The notes under the pieces: model-generated
Seen by the model: the letters and a program-made list of their open reading frames with translations, nothing else
The model's database searches: none
What the model was told of the DNA's origin: nothing
Program-made: the position numbers and the translations under genes
Assembly (NCBI GenBank): GCA_947494305.1
Contig: CANLUL010000002.1
Span: 553,727-617,726 of the forward strand
Direction: 5' to 3'
DNA length: 64,000 bases
Origin: an uncultured Sphingomonadaceae bacterium
GTDB taxonomy: Bacteria; Pseudomonadota; Alphaproteobacteria; Sphingomonadales; Sphingomonadaceae
Part shown: in pieces, positions 48,155 to 57,082 of the stretch
Numbering within the stretch: the stretch's first letter is position 1
Layout of the letters: every line of letters starts with the position of its first letter

Positions 48155-49390
48155 ATGGCCGATTCCAATGTTCTTGAGAAACGTGCGATCACACCTTTCG
48201 ACCTGAGCGATGGCGCGCTCTATTCGGAGGATCGCTGGCAGGAACCATTTGCACAGTTGCGCCGCGATATGCCGGTTAGCTATTGTCCCGAAAGCCCTTA
48301 TGGCCCCTATTGGTCGGTTGTCACCCATGATCTGGTTCAACAGGTTGAGCTGGATGCCAAGACCTATTCATCCTCTTATGAACATGGCGGTATCACAATT
48401 ACCGATGGGACCGGGGAAGACGAGTTTCCCAATTTCATCGCGATGGATGCGCCCAAGCACACGGCCCAGCGCAAGGTTGTCCAGCCCTCGTTCAATCCCA
48501 GTGAAATGCTGGCCCGCGAACCGGAAATTCGGCAGCGCACAAAAGAGCTTTTTGACGCACTCCCGGTCGATGGGTCCTTTGACTGGGTCGAAGAAGTGTC
48601 AGTCAAATTGACCATCGGCATGCTTTGCGTGTTGTTCGATTTCCCCTGGGAGGAATGGCGCGACATGAAGCGCTGGTCCGATACAGCCAGCGAAGTCAAT
48701 CCCGATTTTAGCGAAGAACGGCGACAGGCTTTTTTTGCCGAAATGTTCCAGATGCTGCAAAAATTCGATACATTGTTTGAAAAGGAACGGGCGCAGCAAC
48801 CGAATGACAAAATACTCAATCGCATCATACACAGCGACGCCATGGGCAATATGCCCGAGCTGGAACGACTGGCGAATATTGCGCTGCTGATTGTCGGTGG
48901 AAACGATACGACCCGCAACAGCATGAGCGGTTTTGTGCGCGCCTGTAACGAATTTCCCGATCAGTTTGAGTTACTCAGAAGTGATCCATCATTGATCCCC
49001 AATGCAGCCCAGGAAATCATTCGCTGGCAATCGCCGGTAACCCATATGCGGCGGACGACCACTTGCGAAACCGAGCTGGGCGGGCAGATTATTCCGGCCG
49101 GTGAAAAAGTGATCATGTGGTATATCTCGGCCAATCGTGATGAGAAGCTTTTCCCCAATCCGGATGTTGTGGATTTTACCCGTGACAACGCCCGTCGGCA
49201 TATTGCCTTTGGTCATGGTGTGCATCGCTGCGTTGGTGCCCGGCTGGCGGAAATGCAATTGGCCATTCTGTTTGAAGAAATTTTGAGTCGCAATATTACC
49301 GTGAAGCAGACAGAGCCATTGACCTATTCGGGCAGTTGTTTTCTGCATGAAATAGACGACATGCCGGTCAAAATGGTGCCGATTTCTTAA
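48155..49390 (+). CDS. cytochrome P450 monooxygenase
   Basis: Soluble P450 of 411 residues. Haem ligand Cys359 is in FGHGVHRCVGARLAEM; the I-helix oxygen-activation motif GGNDTTRNS and the ExxR motif (AAQEIIRWQSPVTHMRRTT region) are present. The N-terminus without a membrane anchor indicates a bacterial class I enzyme needing a [2Fe-2S] ferredoxin and reductase; none is adjacent. Similar to the CYP108/CYP153-like terpenoid or alkane hydroxylases at the level I can judge. AAGGAG site precedes ATG 48155. Confidence 0.92.
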   Translation: MADSNVLEKRAITPFDLSDGALYSEDRWQEPFAQLRRDMPVSYCPESPYGPYWSVVTHDLVQQVELDAKTYSSSYEHGGITITDGTGEDEFPNFIAMDAPKHTAQRKVVQPSFNPSEMLAREPEIRQRTKELFDALPVDGSFDWVEEVSVKLTIGMLCVLFDFPWEEWRDMKRWSDTASEVNPDFSEERRQAFFAEMFQMLQKFDTLFEKERAQQPNDKILNRIIHSDAMGNMPELERLANIALLIVGGNDTTRNSMSGFVRACNEFPDQFELLRSDPSLIPNAAQEIIRWQSPVTHMRRTTTCETELGGQIIPAGEKVIMWYISANRDEKLFPNPDVVDFTRDNARRHIAFGHGVHRCVGARLAEMQLAILFEEILSRNITVKQTEPLTYSGSCFLHEIDDMPVKMVPIS

Positions 49391-49461
49391 ATTAACCACT
49401 TTTCCAGCAATATCTGAGATATACGTGGAAGAACCCTTCTGCCGAAAGACCGCAATTCTTT

Positions 49462-50016
49462 ATGACAATCCGTAAGATGTTTGGAAAAGCAGTTTTTAGC
49501 TCATCCGTGGTTGCATCCCTGATGTTGGCAAGTCCTGCTAAGGCCGATGAAATATTCGCTGGTGTTGGTTCTCAGGATATATTGACACCCTTGGCGCAGG
49601 ATACCGGCGCAGGCGGAGTCGACTTTCAGCTGGGCTATCGCGGTGGGCCGATTGAAGCCTTGTCATTTGTAGCCAGTCCGTCGCCGTATATATTGGCATC
49701 GGTAAATACCGCTGGCGACACCAGCTTTGCTGCTGTGGGCCTGAGTTGGAAATTCGGTAAAAAAATCTATGTCCGGCCCGGCATTGGTATTGCCATTCAC
49801 GATGGACCGGAATTGGCCTTTGCGCCAGATGGATCGCAGACACAGTTGGGATCACGCGTGCTTTTCGAACCGGAAATCGCGGTTGGTGTTCAGATTTCGG
49901 AGCGCGTTGACCTGGAGGCGAGCTGGGTACATCTTAGTCACGGGCGGATATTCAGTAGTGTTCAAAACCCGGGCATCGATACAATTGGCATGCGGTTGGT
50001 TATCAAAGTTCCTTGA
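49462..50016 (+). CDS. PagL-like lipid A deacylase family outer-membrane protein
   Basis: Protein of 184 residues with a signal peptide (SVVASLMLASPAKA), then an eight-stranded barrel-like mature part. The C-terminal WVHLSHGRIFSSVQNPGIDTIGMRLV contains a PagL-type H-x-S core (His157, Ser159) and the NPGID motif, so a 3-O-deacylase of lipid A or a relative is likely. The MarR gene follows 31 bases after; a TTGACA overlaps the end of this gene. Confidence 0.75.
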   Translation: MTIRKMFGKAVFSSSVVASLMLASPAKADEIFAGVGSQDILTPLAQDTGAGGVDFQLGYRGGPIEALSFVASPSPYILASVNTAGDTSFAAVGLSWKFGKKIYVRPGIGIAIHDGPELAFAPDGSQTQLGSRVLFEPEIAVGVQISERVDLEASWVHLSHGRIFSSVQNPGIDTIGMRLVIKVP

Positions 50017-50028
50017 CAAGAAGCATTA

Positions 50029-50046
50029 TATGTAATTACTTACATA
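50029..50046. promoter_or_regulatory. palindromic MarR operator
   Basis: TATGTAA-TTAC-TTACATA is a perfect inverted repeat with 7-bp arms, ending one base before the MarR ATG (50048). TTGACA at 50013-50018 overlaps the upstream gene stop. Binding here would block the MarR promoter, a classic autorepressor layout. Confidence 0.7.
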
Positions 50047-50047
50047 A

Positions 50048-50545
50048 ATGACCGAAGACTATTTGCGCCGATCTGGCGTCACAACACTGGGAACCCGAAT
50101 CCGACGACTGTTCGAGCGATTGAATGGGAACGTCGCGGATATTTACCGTAACGAACTTGGCTTTGAGCAACGCTGGTTTGCGTTTGCCATGTTGCTTGAT
50201 GATCACGGATCGATGCAAAGCGGTGAAGCCGTCAATCGGCTGGGACAAAGTCATGTCGCGATTGTGCAGGTGGTTCGCGGCATGGAAAAGGCCGGATTGC
50301 TGGAGCGCAAAGCCCACCCTTCGGACGGTCGGAGCAAGACTTTGCATCTGACTGATGAGGGGAAGCGCGTGGTTGCGCGTATGCGCAATATATCCGCCAT
50401 TGTCGATCAGGCGGCGCTGACATTGTTGAAAGAGGCCAGTCCCGATTTTCTTAGTCAACTCGATAGGCTGGATGATGCGCTGGAACGAACTAGCTTTGCA
50501 GACAGAATTTCAGAATCAGCTAAATCCAAGGGAGTGAATATATGA
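50048..50545 (+). CDS. MarR-family regulator
   Basis: Winged-helix regulator of 165 residues with dimerisation helices at both ends and the wing core SGEAVNRLGQSHVAIVQVVRGMEKAGLLERKAHPSDGRSKTLHLTDEGKRVV. Directly preceded by the perfect palindrome at 50029-50046. Its stop overlaps the S41 peptidase start by ATGA, so the two are in one operon. The ligand is unknown. Confidence 0.9.
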   Translation: MTEDYLRRSGVTTLGTRIRRLFERLNGNVADIYRNELGFEQRWFAFAMLLDDHGSMQSGEAVNRLGQSHVAIVQVVRGMEKAGLLERKAHPSDGRSKTLHLTDEGKRVVARMRNISAIVDQAALTLLKEASPDFLSQLDRLDDALERTSFADRISESAKSKGVNI

Positions 50546-51474
50546 TCACGGCGATATTGTTGGCCGCAACCCCTGTTGCAGCTAATTGTGAGCAAGAGCG
50601 CGAAGCTATCTCCATCATGGCTGACGCGATTGAGGAACGTTATGTTCTGGAAAAAACCGCTCACAAATCAGCGAAGAACCTGAGGGAGGAAAATCGACGT
50701 GGTGGGTTTGATCGTCACTGCAATGATCCTTCTACCTTCGCCGAGTATATGACAGAATATCTCAGAACCGAGATGAAAGACGGCCATCTCTATGTGGAGT
50801 ACGCGCCGAATTCCGATCAACATGGTGATGATGATTGGATGGAGAAATGGCGCGAAGGGGCGGCATCGAGAAATCATGGTGTAAAGGCGGTAAAGCGATT
50901 GAAAGACAACATCGCCTATCTGCATATTTCCGACTTCTATGAATATGATCCGGCGAAAAAGGCGCTAACTGCAGCTTTCGAACTGGTGAGTAACAGTGAC
51001 GCGCTGATCCTCGACCTCCGAGGAAATCCGGGAGGTACACCAGAGACGGAATGGCCAGTACAATGGACGTTCATGAACGCCGGATCGATTACTCCGCTCC
51101 GCAAAGAGAAACGCAGTGGTGCGGAACCGGATATGCCCGAACCGTTACTGGATTGGCCCCGTTATGGAACGAAGCGGCCCATGGTTATATTGGTGGATAA
51201 GACCACATTTTCGGCGCCCGAAGCGGTGGCCTATTCACTGCAAGCACAAGGCCGTGCGATTGTGATGGGGTCACCGAGTGGTGGTGGCGCGCATATGCTT
51301 GGAGAGGGGATTGCTTTGCCCGGTGGTTGGAAAATCAGTGTTCCCGAGACGCGCCCATATAGTCCGCACACTGGTGGGAATTGGGAAGGAACTGGTGTTG
51401 TTCCAGATATTGAAACCTCGAAAGAGGGTGCAATTACCGCCGCGCAAAAATGGTTGGTTGATCGGTTGAAATAG
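50542..51474 (+). CDS. S41-family C-terminal processing-type peptidase
   Basis: Protein of 310 residues with a short signal sequence (AILLAATPVAA). The catalytic core includes LILDLRGNPGGTPET and VDKTTFSAPEAVAYSLQAQG, where the serine of FSAPE is the likely nucleophile, then GSPSGGGAHMLG. The PDZ domain of CtpA-like proteases is missing, so it is a short, tail-specific-protease-related form of undetermined substrate. Overlaps the MarR gene by ATGA and ends at a terminator. Confidence 0.82.
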   Translation: MITAILLAATPVAANCEQEREAISIMADAIEERYVLEKTAHKSAKNLREENRRGGFDRHCNDPSTFAEYMTEYLRTEMKDGHLYVEYAPNSDQHGDDDWMEKWREGAASRNHGVKAVKRLKDNIAYLHISDFYEYDPAKKALTAAFELVSNSDALILDLRGNPGGTPETEWPVQWTFMNAGSITPLRKEKRSGAEPDMPEPLLDWPRYGTKRPMVILVDKTTFSAPEAVAYSLQAQGRAIVMGSPSGGGAHMLGEGIALPGGWKISVPETRPYSPHTGGNWEGTGVVPDIETSKEGAITAAQKWLVDRLK

Positions 51475-51507
51475 AAAAGGCGGCCTCCACTTGGGAGGCC
51501 GCCCTTA
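51475..51507. terminator. bidirectional terminator between the S41 peptidase gene and rplL
   Basis: GGCGGCCTCC (51479-51488) pairs with GGAGGCCGCC (51494-51503); T runs exist on both strands. It ends the MarR-S41 transcript on the plus strand and the rplJ-rplL transcript on the minus strand. Confidence 0.88.
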
Positions 51508-51531
51508 TTCTTTTCAATAAACCGTAAAAGT

Positions 51532-51909
51532 TTATTTCAGCTCTACGGTACCGCCAGCTGCTTCGATCTTGCCTTTGATTTCTTCGGCTTCGGCTTTGTT
51601 AACGCCTTCTTTGATCGCTTTTGGTGCGCCTTCAACCAGTGCTTTCGCATCGGTCAGACCCAGAGCGGTGATCGCACGAACTTCTTTAATCACCTGGATT
51701 TTCTTGCCACCGTCGCCGGTCAGAATGACGTCAAATTCGTCTTTCTCTTCAGCAGCAGCTTCACCACCACCGCCGCCAGCAGGACCAGCAACTGCAACAG
51801 CAGCAGCTGCAGAAACGCCCCACTCTTCTTCAAGAGCTTTTGACAATTCAGCCGCTTCCATCACGGTAAGTTTAGATAGTTCTTCAACAAGTTTAGCAAT
51901 ATCAGCCAT
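51532..51909 (-). CDS. rplL: ribosomal protein L7/L12
   Basis: Protein of 125 residues: N-terminal dimerisation domain ([31 protein letters not shown]), Ala/Gly hinge ([24 protein letters not shown]) and C-terminal factor-binding domain with [24 protein letters not shown]. Forms the ribosome stalk that recruits translation GTPases. 41 bases after rplJ, followed by a terminator, so it is not co-transcribed with rpoB as in most bacteria. Confidence 0.97.
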   Translation of the reverse strand: MADIAKLVEELSKLTVMEAAELSKALEEEWGVSAAAAVAVAGPAGGGGGEAAAEEKDEFDVILTGDGGKKIQVIKEVRAITALGLTDAKALVEGAPKAIKEGVNKAEAEEIKGKIEAAGGTVELK

Positions 51910-51950
51910 TTTAATTACTCCAAATTTCTAATCAGTTTGATTTTGTAAAT

Positions 51951-52463
51951 TTACTCACCCGCAGCGGCGTAAGCGCCAACCACACGTGCAAGGGCTCCAG
52001 CAGGCTCTTTAACAACCCGTGCGATTTTCGTTTGCGGTGCAACAAGCAATCCAACAATCGTTCCGCGCAGTTCGTCGAGAGAAGGCATGGAAGCCAGGTT
52101 TTTCACGCCTGCTTCGTCCAGAAGGGTATCACCCATCGCGCCACCAACAATCTCCAAACGATCATTGGTTTTTGCGAATTCCACTGCAACTTTTGCAGCA
52201 GCCACCGGATCATCCGATGTGGCAAGTGCGACTGGTCCGCTCAGCATATCGCTGATCGGTGCATAGTCGGTACCTTCCAGAGCGCGTAAGGCGAGGCGGT
52301 TTTTTGAGACTTTAAAGCTGGCGCCAGCTTCACGCATCTTTCCGCGGAGTTCTGTAGACTGAGCTACAGATAGACCCAGATTGCGTGTTACAACGACAAC
52401 CCCGGTTTCCTTGAAAGTCGCGTTCAGCGCAGTAACGGCTTCGGCCTTTTGACCACGATCCAT
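51951..52463 (-). CDS. rplJ: ribosomal protein L10
   Basis: Stalk base protein of 170 residues (MDRGQKAEAVTALNATFKETGVVVVTRNLGLSVAQSTELRGKMREAGASFKVSKNRLALRALEGTDY...). The C-terminal helix carries the L7/L12 docking surface. The start at 52463 is set by AAGGAGC upstream; the longer frame has a MKEQN extension inside that site. A ~300-base leader upstream is of the length in which L10-L7/L12 autoregulation occurs. Confidence 0.97.
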   Translation of the reverse strand: MDRGQKAEAVTALNATFKETGVVVVTRNLGLSVAQSTELRGKMREAGASFKVSKNRLALRALEGTDYAPISDMLSGPVALATSDDPVAAAKVAVEFAKTNDRLEIVGGAMGDTLLDEAGVKNLASMPSLDELRGTIVGLLVAPQTKIARVVKEPAGALARVVGAYAAAGE

Positions 52464-52801
52464 ATTTTGCTCCTTCACGTGAACCTCTCCCGAAAGAGAA
52501 GCTCAATACTCAAAATTCGACATGCTGAACCACGTTCAGGATGACGAGCGAAAGGATTGATCGAAACCAATCCTGTATAATCCGAAGGGGGGTTTTGGCC
52601 GCATCGTCCGCATCTCAAATGCTAAACTTATCGACCGCAGGATCCGATTACTCTTGGCCTGCGAAAAAACTGATCCCCGTCTAGGCTGGAAATTAAGAAG
52701 GTCAAATTACCTTCACCCGCTGTCTCGGACGGTGATTGCTGACTAAAGCCAGCATTCGATGGCGGCTTTAGCGGGATAGAGAGGAATGTCAAGAGATTCG
52801 G
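52464..52801 (-). promoter_or_regulatory. rplJ leader and promoter region
   Basis: Gene-free stretch of ~338 bases upstream of rplJ on the minus strand. TTGACA (plus-strand TGTCAA at 52787-52792), 16 bases, then TAAAGC (plus-strand 52765-52770) give a plausible promoter; the transcribed leader of about 290 bases begins with a CTAAAGCC/GGCTTTAG stem (52743-52771) and contains the 27-bp repeat at 52519-52545. L10-L12 binding to the leader is known in other bacteria and is inferred here; no binding structure was proved. Confidence 0.6.
52519..52545. repeat. dispersed 27-bp palindrome-like repeat, copy 1
   Basis: GACATGCTGAACCACGTTCAGGATGAC; a second copy at 59506-59532 matches at 22-23 of 27 positions. 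Arms CATGCTGAA and TTCAGGATG are mostly complementary. Lies in the rplJ leader. Confidence 0.75.
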
Positions 52802-52820
52802 ATGGAGATAGCGATTTGCT

Positions 52821-52852
52821 CATGGCGACAATATCCTTACATTGTCGCCATG
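52821..52852. repeat. perfect inverted repeat covering the GNAT start
   Basis: CATGGCGACAAT (52821-52832) and ATTGTCGCCATG (52841-52852) are exact complements with an 8-base loop. The right arm contains the proposed ATG of the GNAT gene. Confidence 0.85.
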
Positions 52853-53467
52853 ACGAGCATACCAATAACCCGACAGGAATACCCGCAGCAAAAGCAGAAA
52901 CAAATCCGAACTGCTGTGCGATCGGCAGAGGCGATTATCACGGAAGCCGATAAATCGCGATTGGCGACCCTGGATGATGCAGAGGCATTTCATACTTTCC
53001 TGAGCGATCCAGACATATCTGCACCAATCTATACCTTGCCAAGACCCTTAACTGTTGATGCCATCAGAGACTTTATTGTCGACCATCTAGCGCAACGTGA
53101 ACGCGGCGAGGGATTATTGTTTCTCAATTTTGACGAAACCGGCGGGATTGGCGGTTACATAGACATCGTGATCTGGCCGGAATGGGCGGCAGGAGAATTA
53201 GGTGGCGCGGTTGGCAAGCAACGACAAGGGCAAAGGCGCGGAATAGAAGGTGCACGATTGGGGTTTGACTGGTTGTTTGATGTGCTGGGGCTGGAGCTGA
53301 TTTGCGAAACCGCCGCGCTCAATAATATCCGCACGGCCAAGCTACTTGATCATCTTGGTTTCAACCGCAAGGGCGAGATAACCAGCCAGCGCCCCGATGG
53401 CACGACGCGCGCATCATTGGTCTGGGAAGTTACTCGGTTAGAATGGGATGTATATCACGGTCGATAG
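52850..53467 (+). CDS. GNAT-family acetyltransferase
   Basis: Protein of 205 residues with the ribosomal-protein-acetyltransferase-like GNAT fold: DDAEAFHTFLSDPDISAPIYTLPRPLTV, acetyl-CoA loop GGAVGKQRQGQRRGIEGAR and ETAALNNIRTAKLLDHLGFNRKGE. The core starts ~50 residues after ATG 52850; this N-terminal ~50-residue part is not conserved-looking. No ribosome-binding site precedes ATG 52850, which is buried in a strong stem; an upstream ATG at 52802 is also possible. Confidence 0.8.
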   Translation: MTSIPITRQEYPQQKQKQIRTAVRSAEAIITEADKSRLATLDDAEAFHTFLSDPDISAPIYTLPRPLTVDAIRDFIVDHLAQRERGEGLLFLNFDETGGIGGYIDIVIWPEWAAGELGGAVGKQRQGQRRGIEGARLGFDWLFDVLGLELICETAALNNIRTAKLLDHLGFNRKGEITSQRPDGTTRASLVWEVTRLEWDVYHGR

Positions 53468-53630
53468 ACGCTGCTACCCACTGCAATGTTGCATCGGCGG
53501 TTATTGTTAACGTTTCACCCAATTTCAAATTTTATTTTACATAGAGTAACCTCTCAACATTCTGCTGCGAATGCCTGTCGTCCCCTAACCGAAAACTTGT
53601 GTTTTCCCCCAACCCAAGGACGATTACTTA

Positions 53631-54389
53631 ATGAAAAATATCCGTAGTGTAGTTACTTTTGCCGGTCTAGCCGGTGGTTTGATGATGTCCGTTCAGGCGC
53701 AGGCCCAATCCGAACGGGAAGAAGGTTTTTATCTCTCCGCATCTGGTGGTGCTGAGTTTTTTAACGATAGTGATTTTGTCGGAACCCAAAATCCCGATGC
53801 TGGCGTTCCTGGCGTGGCAGGCGCCCCTGCCAATGTCAGCGTCGACTATGACACTGGCTTTGTGATCAGAGGCGCGATTGGTTACCAGTTCAAAGACGGT
53901 CTGATCAGCTTTCTGAAACCGCGCGCTGAACTGGAAGTAAGCTATGCCGAAGCCGATGTCGGCGGCGGTAGTTTTAACGGCGGCAATCAAAGTTTTAGCG
54001 GTGATATTAACCGGCTGACTGTGACTGGCGCGCTCTATAATGACATTGTCTGGTCGCCTAATCAGAAGGTTGTTCCGTATTTTGGCGGCGGTATCGGGAT
54101 CGGTGTGGTTGATACTGATATCGACTATTTCCCCAACAATGGGGTCGCGACAGCGCCAACATTTGGCGTGCGCGGAGATCCAACCGGCCTGGTTACGTTT
54201 AGTGCTATCGGAGCAACGGCAAAGGTCAGCAAGAATTTCGATATCTTTGCCGAAGGTCGTTACACGAAAGTCTATCGCCGTGATTTCGAACGTCGTTTCA
54301 TTGCGGGTGGTAATGACGGATTTAGCGCAAATCTGCGCGACGACACCGAGTCCTTTGGCGTAGGAATCGGACTACGAACGCGCTTCTAA
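53631..54389 (+). CDS. outer-membrane beta-barrel protein
   Basis: Protein of 252 residues with signal peptide (FAGLAGGLMMSVQAQAQ) and an alternating beta pattern: FYLSASGGAEFFNDSDF, DTGFVIRGAIGYQF, FLKPRAELEVSYAEADVGGGSF, and terminal GVGIGLRTRF with aromatic C-terminus. Resembles small OmpA/OmpX-like porins of sphingomonads; role unassigned. Monocistronic and terminated at 54412-54440. Confidence 0.8.
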   Translation: MKNIRSVVTFAGLAGGLMMSVQAQAQSEREEGFYLSASGGAEFFNDSDFVGTQNPDAGVPGVAGAPANVSVDYDTGFVIRGAIGYQFKDGLISFLKPRAELEVSYAEADVGGGSFNGGNQSFSGDINRLTVTGALYNDIVWSPNQKVVPYFGGGIGIGVVDTDIDYFPNNGVATAPTFGVRGDPTGLVTFSAIGATAKVSKNFDIFAEGRYTKVYRRDFERRFIAGGNDGFSANLRDDTESFGVGIGLRTRF

Positions 54390-54411
54390 AGCGGCAATTG
54401 ATAAGAACGAG

Positions 54412-54440
54412 AAAGGGTCGGAGTTTTCCGACCCTTTTTT
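54412..54440 (+). terminator. terminator after the outer-membrane barrel gene
   Basis: AAAGGGTCGGA (54412-54422), GTTT loop, TCCGACCCTTT (54427-54437) then more T: a perfect 11-bp stem. Confidence 0.92.
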
Positions 54441-54520
54441 GATTTGAGCCCTTGCTTGTGAGTCCGATCAAAACAGGTTAGCTTCGCTCCAAAGTCGCAA
54501 AGACAAAGCAGGAGAGCAAT

Positions 54521-55699
54521 ATGACCTACGTACCATCAAACCGGGCGATTTATGATGCCGACAGTCATATCATGGAGCTCCCCAATTTTCTGACCAGCTA
54601 TGCCGATCCGGAACTGCGGGATGAGATCCCTGAGGTGAGTTACAGTGCCTCTTTGGTCAATGATGAAGAAGTAGAAATCATCATGAACCAAGGCGGTGAT
54701 CATAGCCTCGAACATAAACAATCGATGATTGATCTGGGCGATGATCTCATCGCGCAGTCCAAGGAAATACAGGCACTAGGGGCATTTAATAGCGCCGACC
54801 GATCGAAGGCAGTTGATCTGCTCGGTTTTCGCAAACAGTTGGTTTTTGCCACCCACAGTGTCGCCTTGCCTTTCCACCCGAGTTCGAAAACCGAAGCGCG
54901 TTTGCGCTACGGAGCCACCCGCGCACATAACCGCCATATGGCCGATTTTTGCAGTGATGATGATCGGTTGGTCGGTGTCGGTATCGTTCCGCTCGATGTG
55001 CCGGAAATGGCGATTGCCGAGCTGGACTTTGTCATCGAATCGGGACTGGAGGCCGTCTGGGTTCCGCATCGCGCGCCGATTGGATTTTCCTGTGGCCATA
55101 TCGACTTGGAGCCATTTTGGGCGAAGCTGGCTGAGGCAGGTATTCCTTTTGTCTTCCATGTCGGTGGTTCCCCGCTTCAGGCGATGAAGAGCTGGAGTAA
55201 CAACGGCAAGGCAGCGGTTAAGGACTGGATGGGCGGCGGCGAAAATGTGCGCACCAAAGACGCCTTTGTCTTACACCAAGCCGTCGAGACGTTCACATCC
55301 ATGATGGTTGCCGAGGGAATTTTTGAACGCCATCCCAAACTGCGTGGGGCTGCGGTGGAACTGGGTGCAGGCTGGGTGCCGGAATTACTGCGCCGGATGG
55401 ATGACCTGACGCGTATCTATTCTCGGGCCGATACAAGCGTGCGTTTTGACCGGAAGCCTTCGGAACAGATTATCGAGCAAATGGCATTCACGCCATTCCC
55501 GCACGAAGATGTTGCCAACATGATCGAACAATCCCATCCGGATTTATACATGTTCAGCAGCGACTATCCCCATGTGGAGGGTGGTCGCGATCCATTGGGC
55601 AAGTTTGACGGACATCTGGCGGCGGCCAATGATCAGGTTAAGGATGCCTTCTTCACTGAGAATTTTCTTCGCATCTGGCCAGAAGCACGGGCGCATTAA
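54521..55699 (+). CDS. amidohydrolase-family (PF04909-like) metal hydrolase
   Basis: Protein of 392 residues of the amidohydrolase-2/ACMSD-like superfamily. N-terminal DADSHIMELP gives the D-x-H metal pair; IPFVFHVGGSP, HPKLRGAAVELGAGWVPELLRRMD and the C-terminal FSSDYPHVEGGRDPLGKF are family blocks. Such enzymes decarboxylate or hydrolyse aromatic intermediates. The APC permease gene follows after 36 bases and may import its substrate. Substrate unknown. GCAGGAGAGC site precedes the ATG. Confidence 0.85.
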   Translation: MTYVPSNRAIYDADSHIMELPNFLTSYADPELRDEIPEVSYSASLVNDEEVEIIMNQGGDHSLEHKQSMIDLGDDLIAQSKEIQALGAFNSADRSKAVDLLGFRKQLVFATHSVALPFHPSSKTEARLRYGATRAHNRHMADFCSDDDRLVGVGIVPLDVPEMAIAELDFVIESGLEAVWVPHRAPIGFSCGHIDLEPFWAKLAEAGIPFVFHVGGSPLQAMKSWSNNGKAAVKDWMGGGENVRTKDAFVLHQAVETFTSMMVAEGIFERHPKLRGAAVELGAGWVPELLRRMDDLTRIYSRADTSVRFDRKPSEQIIEQMAFTPFPHEDVANMIEQSHPDLYMFSSDYPHVEGGRDPLGKFDGHLAAANDQVKDAFFTENFLRIWPEARAH

Positions 55700-55735
55700 T
55701 ATTGAACAAGGCGCCGAACAAAGGCTGCCATATCA

Positions 55736-57082
55736 GTGACTGAGCAAAAACTCTCCCGCGTTTTGGGCTTCTGGGACGTATTCTTTATCGCCGTGGGCCA
55801 AGTCATTGGCGCTGGTGCCGTGGCGCTGACCGGTGTTGCTATTGGCATGACTGGGCCGGGTGTTTTCCTAGCCTATATCTGTGCCGCATTGTTGGCATTG
55901 CTTACTAGTGTTCTTGCGATGGTCGCTGGTTCGGCGCTTCCCGTTATAGGCGGATATTATGTCTGGCCATCGCGCTTGTGTGGCGGCTGGCTGGGGTCGA
56001 TATCCTTGTTTCTGGTGCTGATGGTCTGCGTCGTCAGTATCAGCCTGTTTGGTAAGGCATTTGGGCTGTATCTGGAACCAGTTCTGCCGTTCTTGTCACA
56101 GGATCAGTGGGGCATATTGATGATCGTTGTCATCTTCCTTGCCAATTTCTTCGGCCTGAAGATTGCCAGCCGGGTTCAGATGTTTCTGGTCTTGATCATG
56201 CTCTCCGCCTTCGCACTATATGCTGGCTTTGCGGCACCGGAAATGGAAGTGCGCGATCTAACACCTGTCGCACCCAATGGACTAATGGGTTTCCTTACAG
56301 CGGTCTTTGTGCTCAAATTCGCGACGACGGGCGCTTCCACCATCGTATCGCTGGGCGGGGAGATGAAAAACCCAGGCCGAAACATCCCTTTAATCATGGG
56401 CGGCGCCACCATGGTGGTCGGGTTTATCTATGCCCTGATCTCCTTCGCAAGTATTGCCGCTGTTCCTTGGCAGGATATGGCCGATCAACCACTCACTTTA
56501 GCCGGACAGGCATTTCTCCCCGGTTGGGCGCTCACATATTTCTTGATTGGCGGGGCCGCTTTGGCGCTGGTGACCACGTTGAATGCGTCGATTATTCAAG
56601 TGCCGCGCAACTTCATGGTCGCAGCCTGGGATCAACTTATTCCGCCGATACTGGGGAAGTTAAACCGGAATGATGTACCGCATTTTATGCTCATCATCGT
56701 ATTGGGATTGGGAATAATTCCGTTGATCGCTGGCCTTGAAATTAGCGCTATCGCCAGAGCGGTGGGCATTATCACGTCCTTTCCGACGATCCTGATTCTT
56801 TGGTCCGTGATGTGTATTCCCAAGAAATTTCCCGAAGCTTACGAAAAGGCAGTGTTCAAACTCAGCACATTTTGGCGGTGGTTCTTCTTTATTTTCTCAA
56901 CAACCAGTGTGCTGATTGGATTAGTCATACTCACACAAGATATGACGCCGGTCGTTCTGGGCGCAATTGCGATCAGTATCGCTCTCTCGATACTCTACTA
57001 TCCGGCAAGGCGGGCTTATATGAGAGGTAAGGGTGTGGATCTGGATCGACGGACTACCAGCCGCGACATCTTCGCTCACTGA
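55736..57082 (+). CDS. APC-family amino acid/amine permease
   Basis: Inner-membrane transporter of 448 residues with twelve hydrophobic helices. Family start FWDVFFIAVGQVIGAGAVALTGVAIGMTGPGVFLAYICAAL and the VFVLKFATTGASTIVSLGGEMKNPGRNIPLIMGG block match APC permeases. Uses a GTG start at 55736. Placed right after the amidohydrolase gene, so may import its substrate or an amine. Tail to tail with the GFA gene, overlapping it by seven bases. Confidence 0.85.
   Translation: MTEQKLSRVLGFWDVFFIAVGQVIGAGAVALTGVAIGMTGPGVFLAYICAALLALLTSVLAMVAGSALPVIGGYYVWPSRLCGGWLGSISLFLVLMVCVVSISLFGKAFGLYLEPVLPFLSQDQWGILMIVVIFLANFFGLKIASRVQMFLVLIMLSAFALYAGFAAPEMEVRDLTPVAPNGLMGFLTAVFVLKFATTGASTIVSLGGEMKNPGRNIPLIMGGATMVVGFIYALISFASIAAVPWQDMADQPLTLAGQAFLPGWALTYFLIGGAALALVTTLNASIIQVPRNFMVAAWDQLIPPILGKLNRNDVPHFMLIIVLGLGIIPLIAGLEISAIARAVGIITSFPTILILWSVMCIPKKFPEAYEKAVFKLSTFWRWFFFIFSTTSVLIGLVILTQDMTPVVLGAIAISIALSILYYPARRAYMRGKGVDLDRRTTSRDIFAH

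Noticed and set aside
43818-49390. Idea that the oxygenase-desaturase-P450 stretch is a mobile island
   Set aside because: No integrase, transposase, tRNA or direct-repeat edge was found; codon and base use look like the neighbours.
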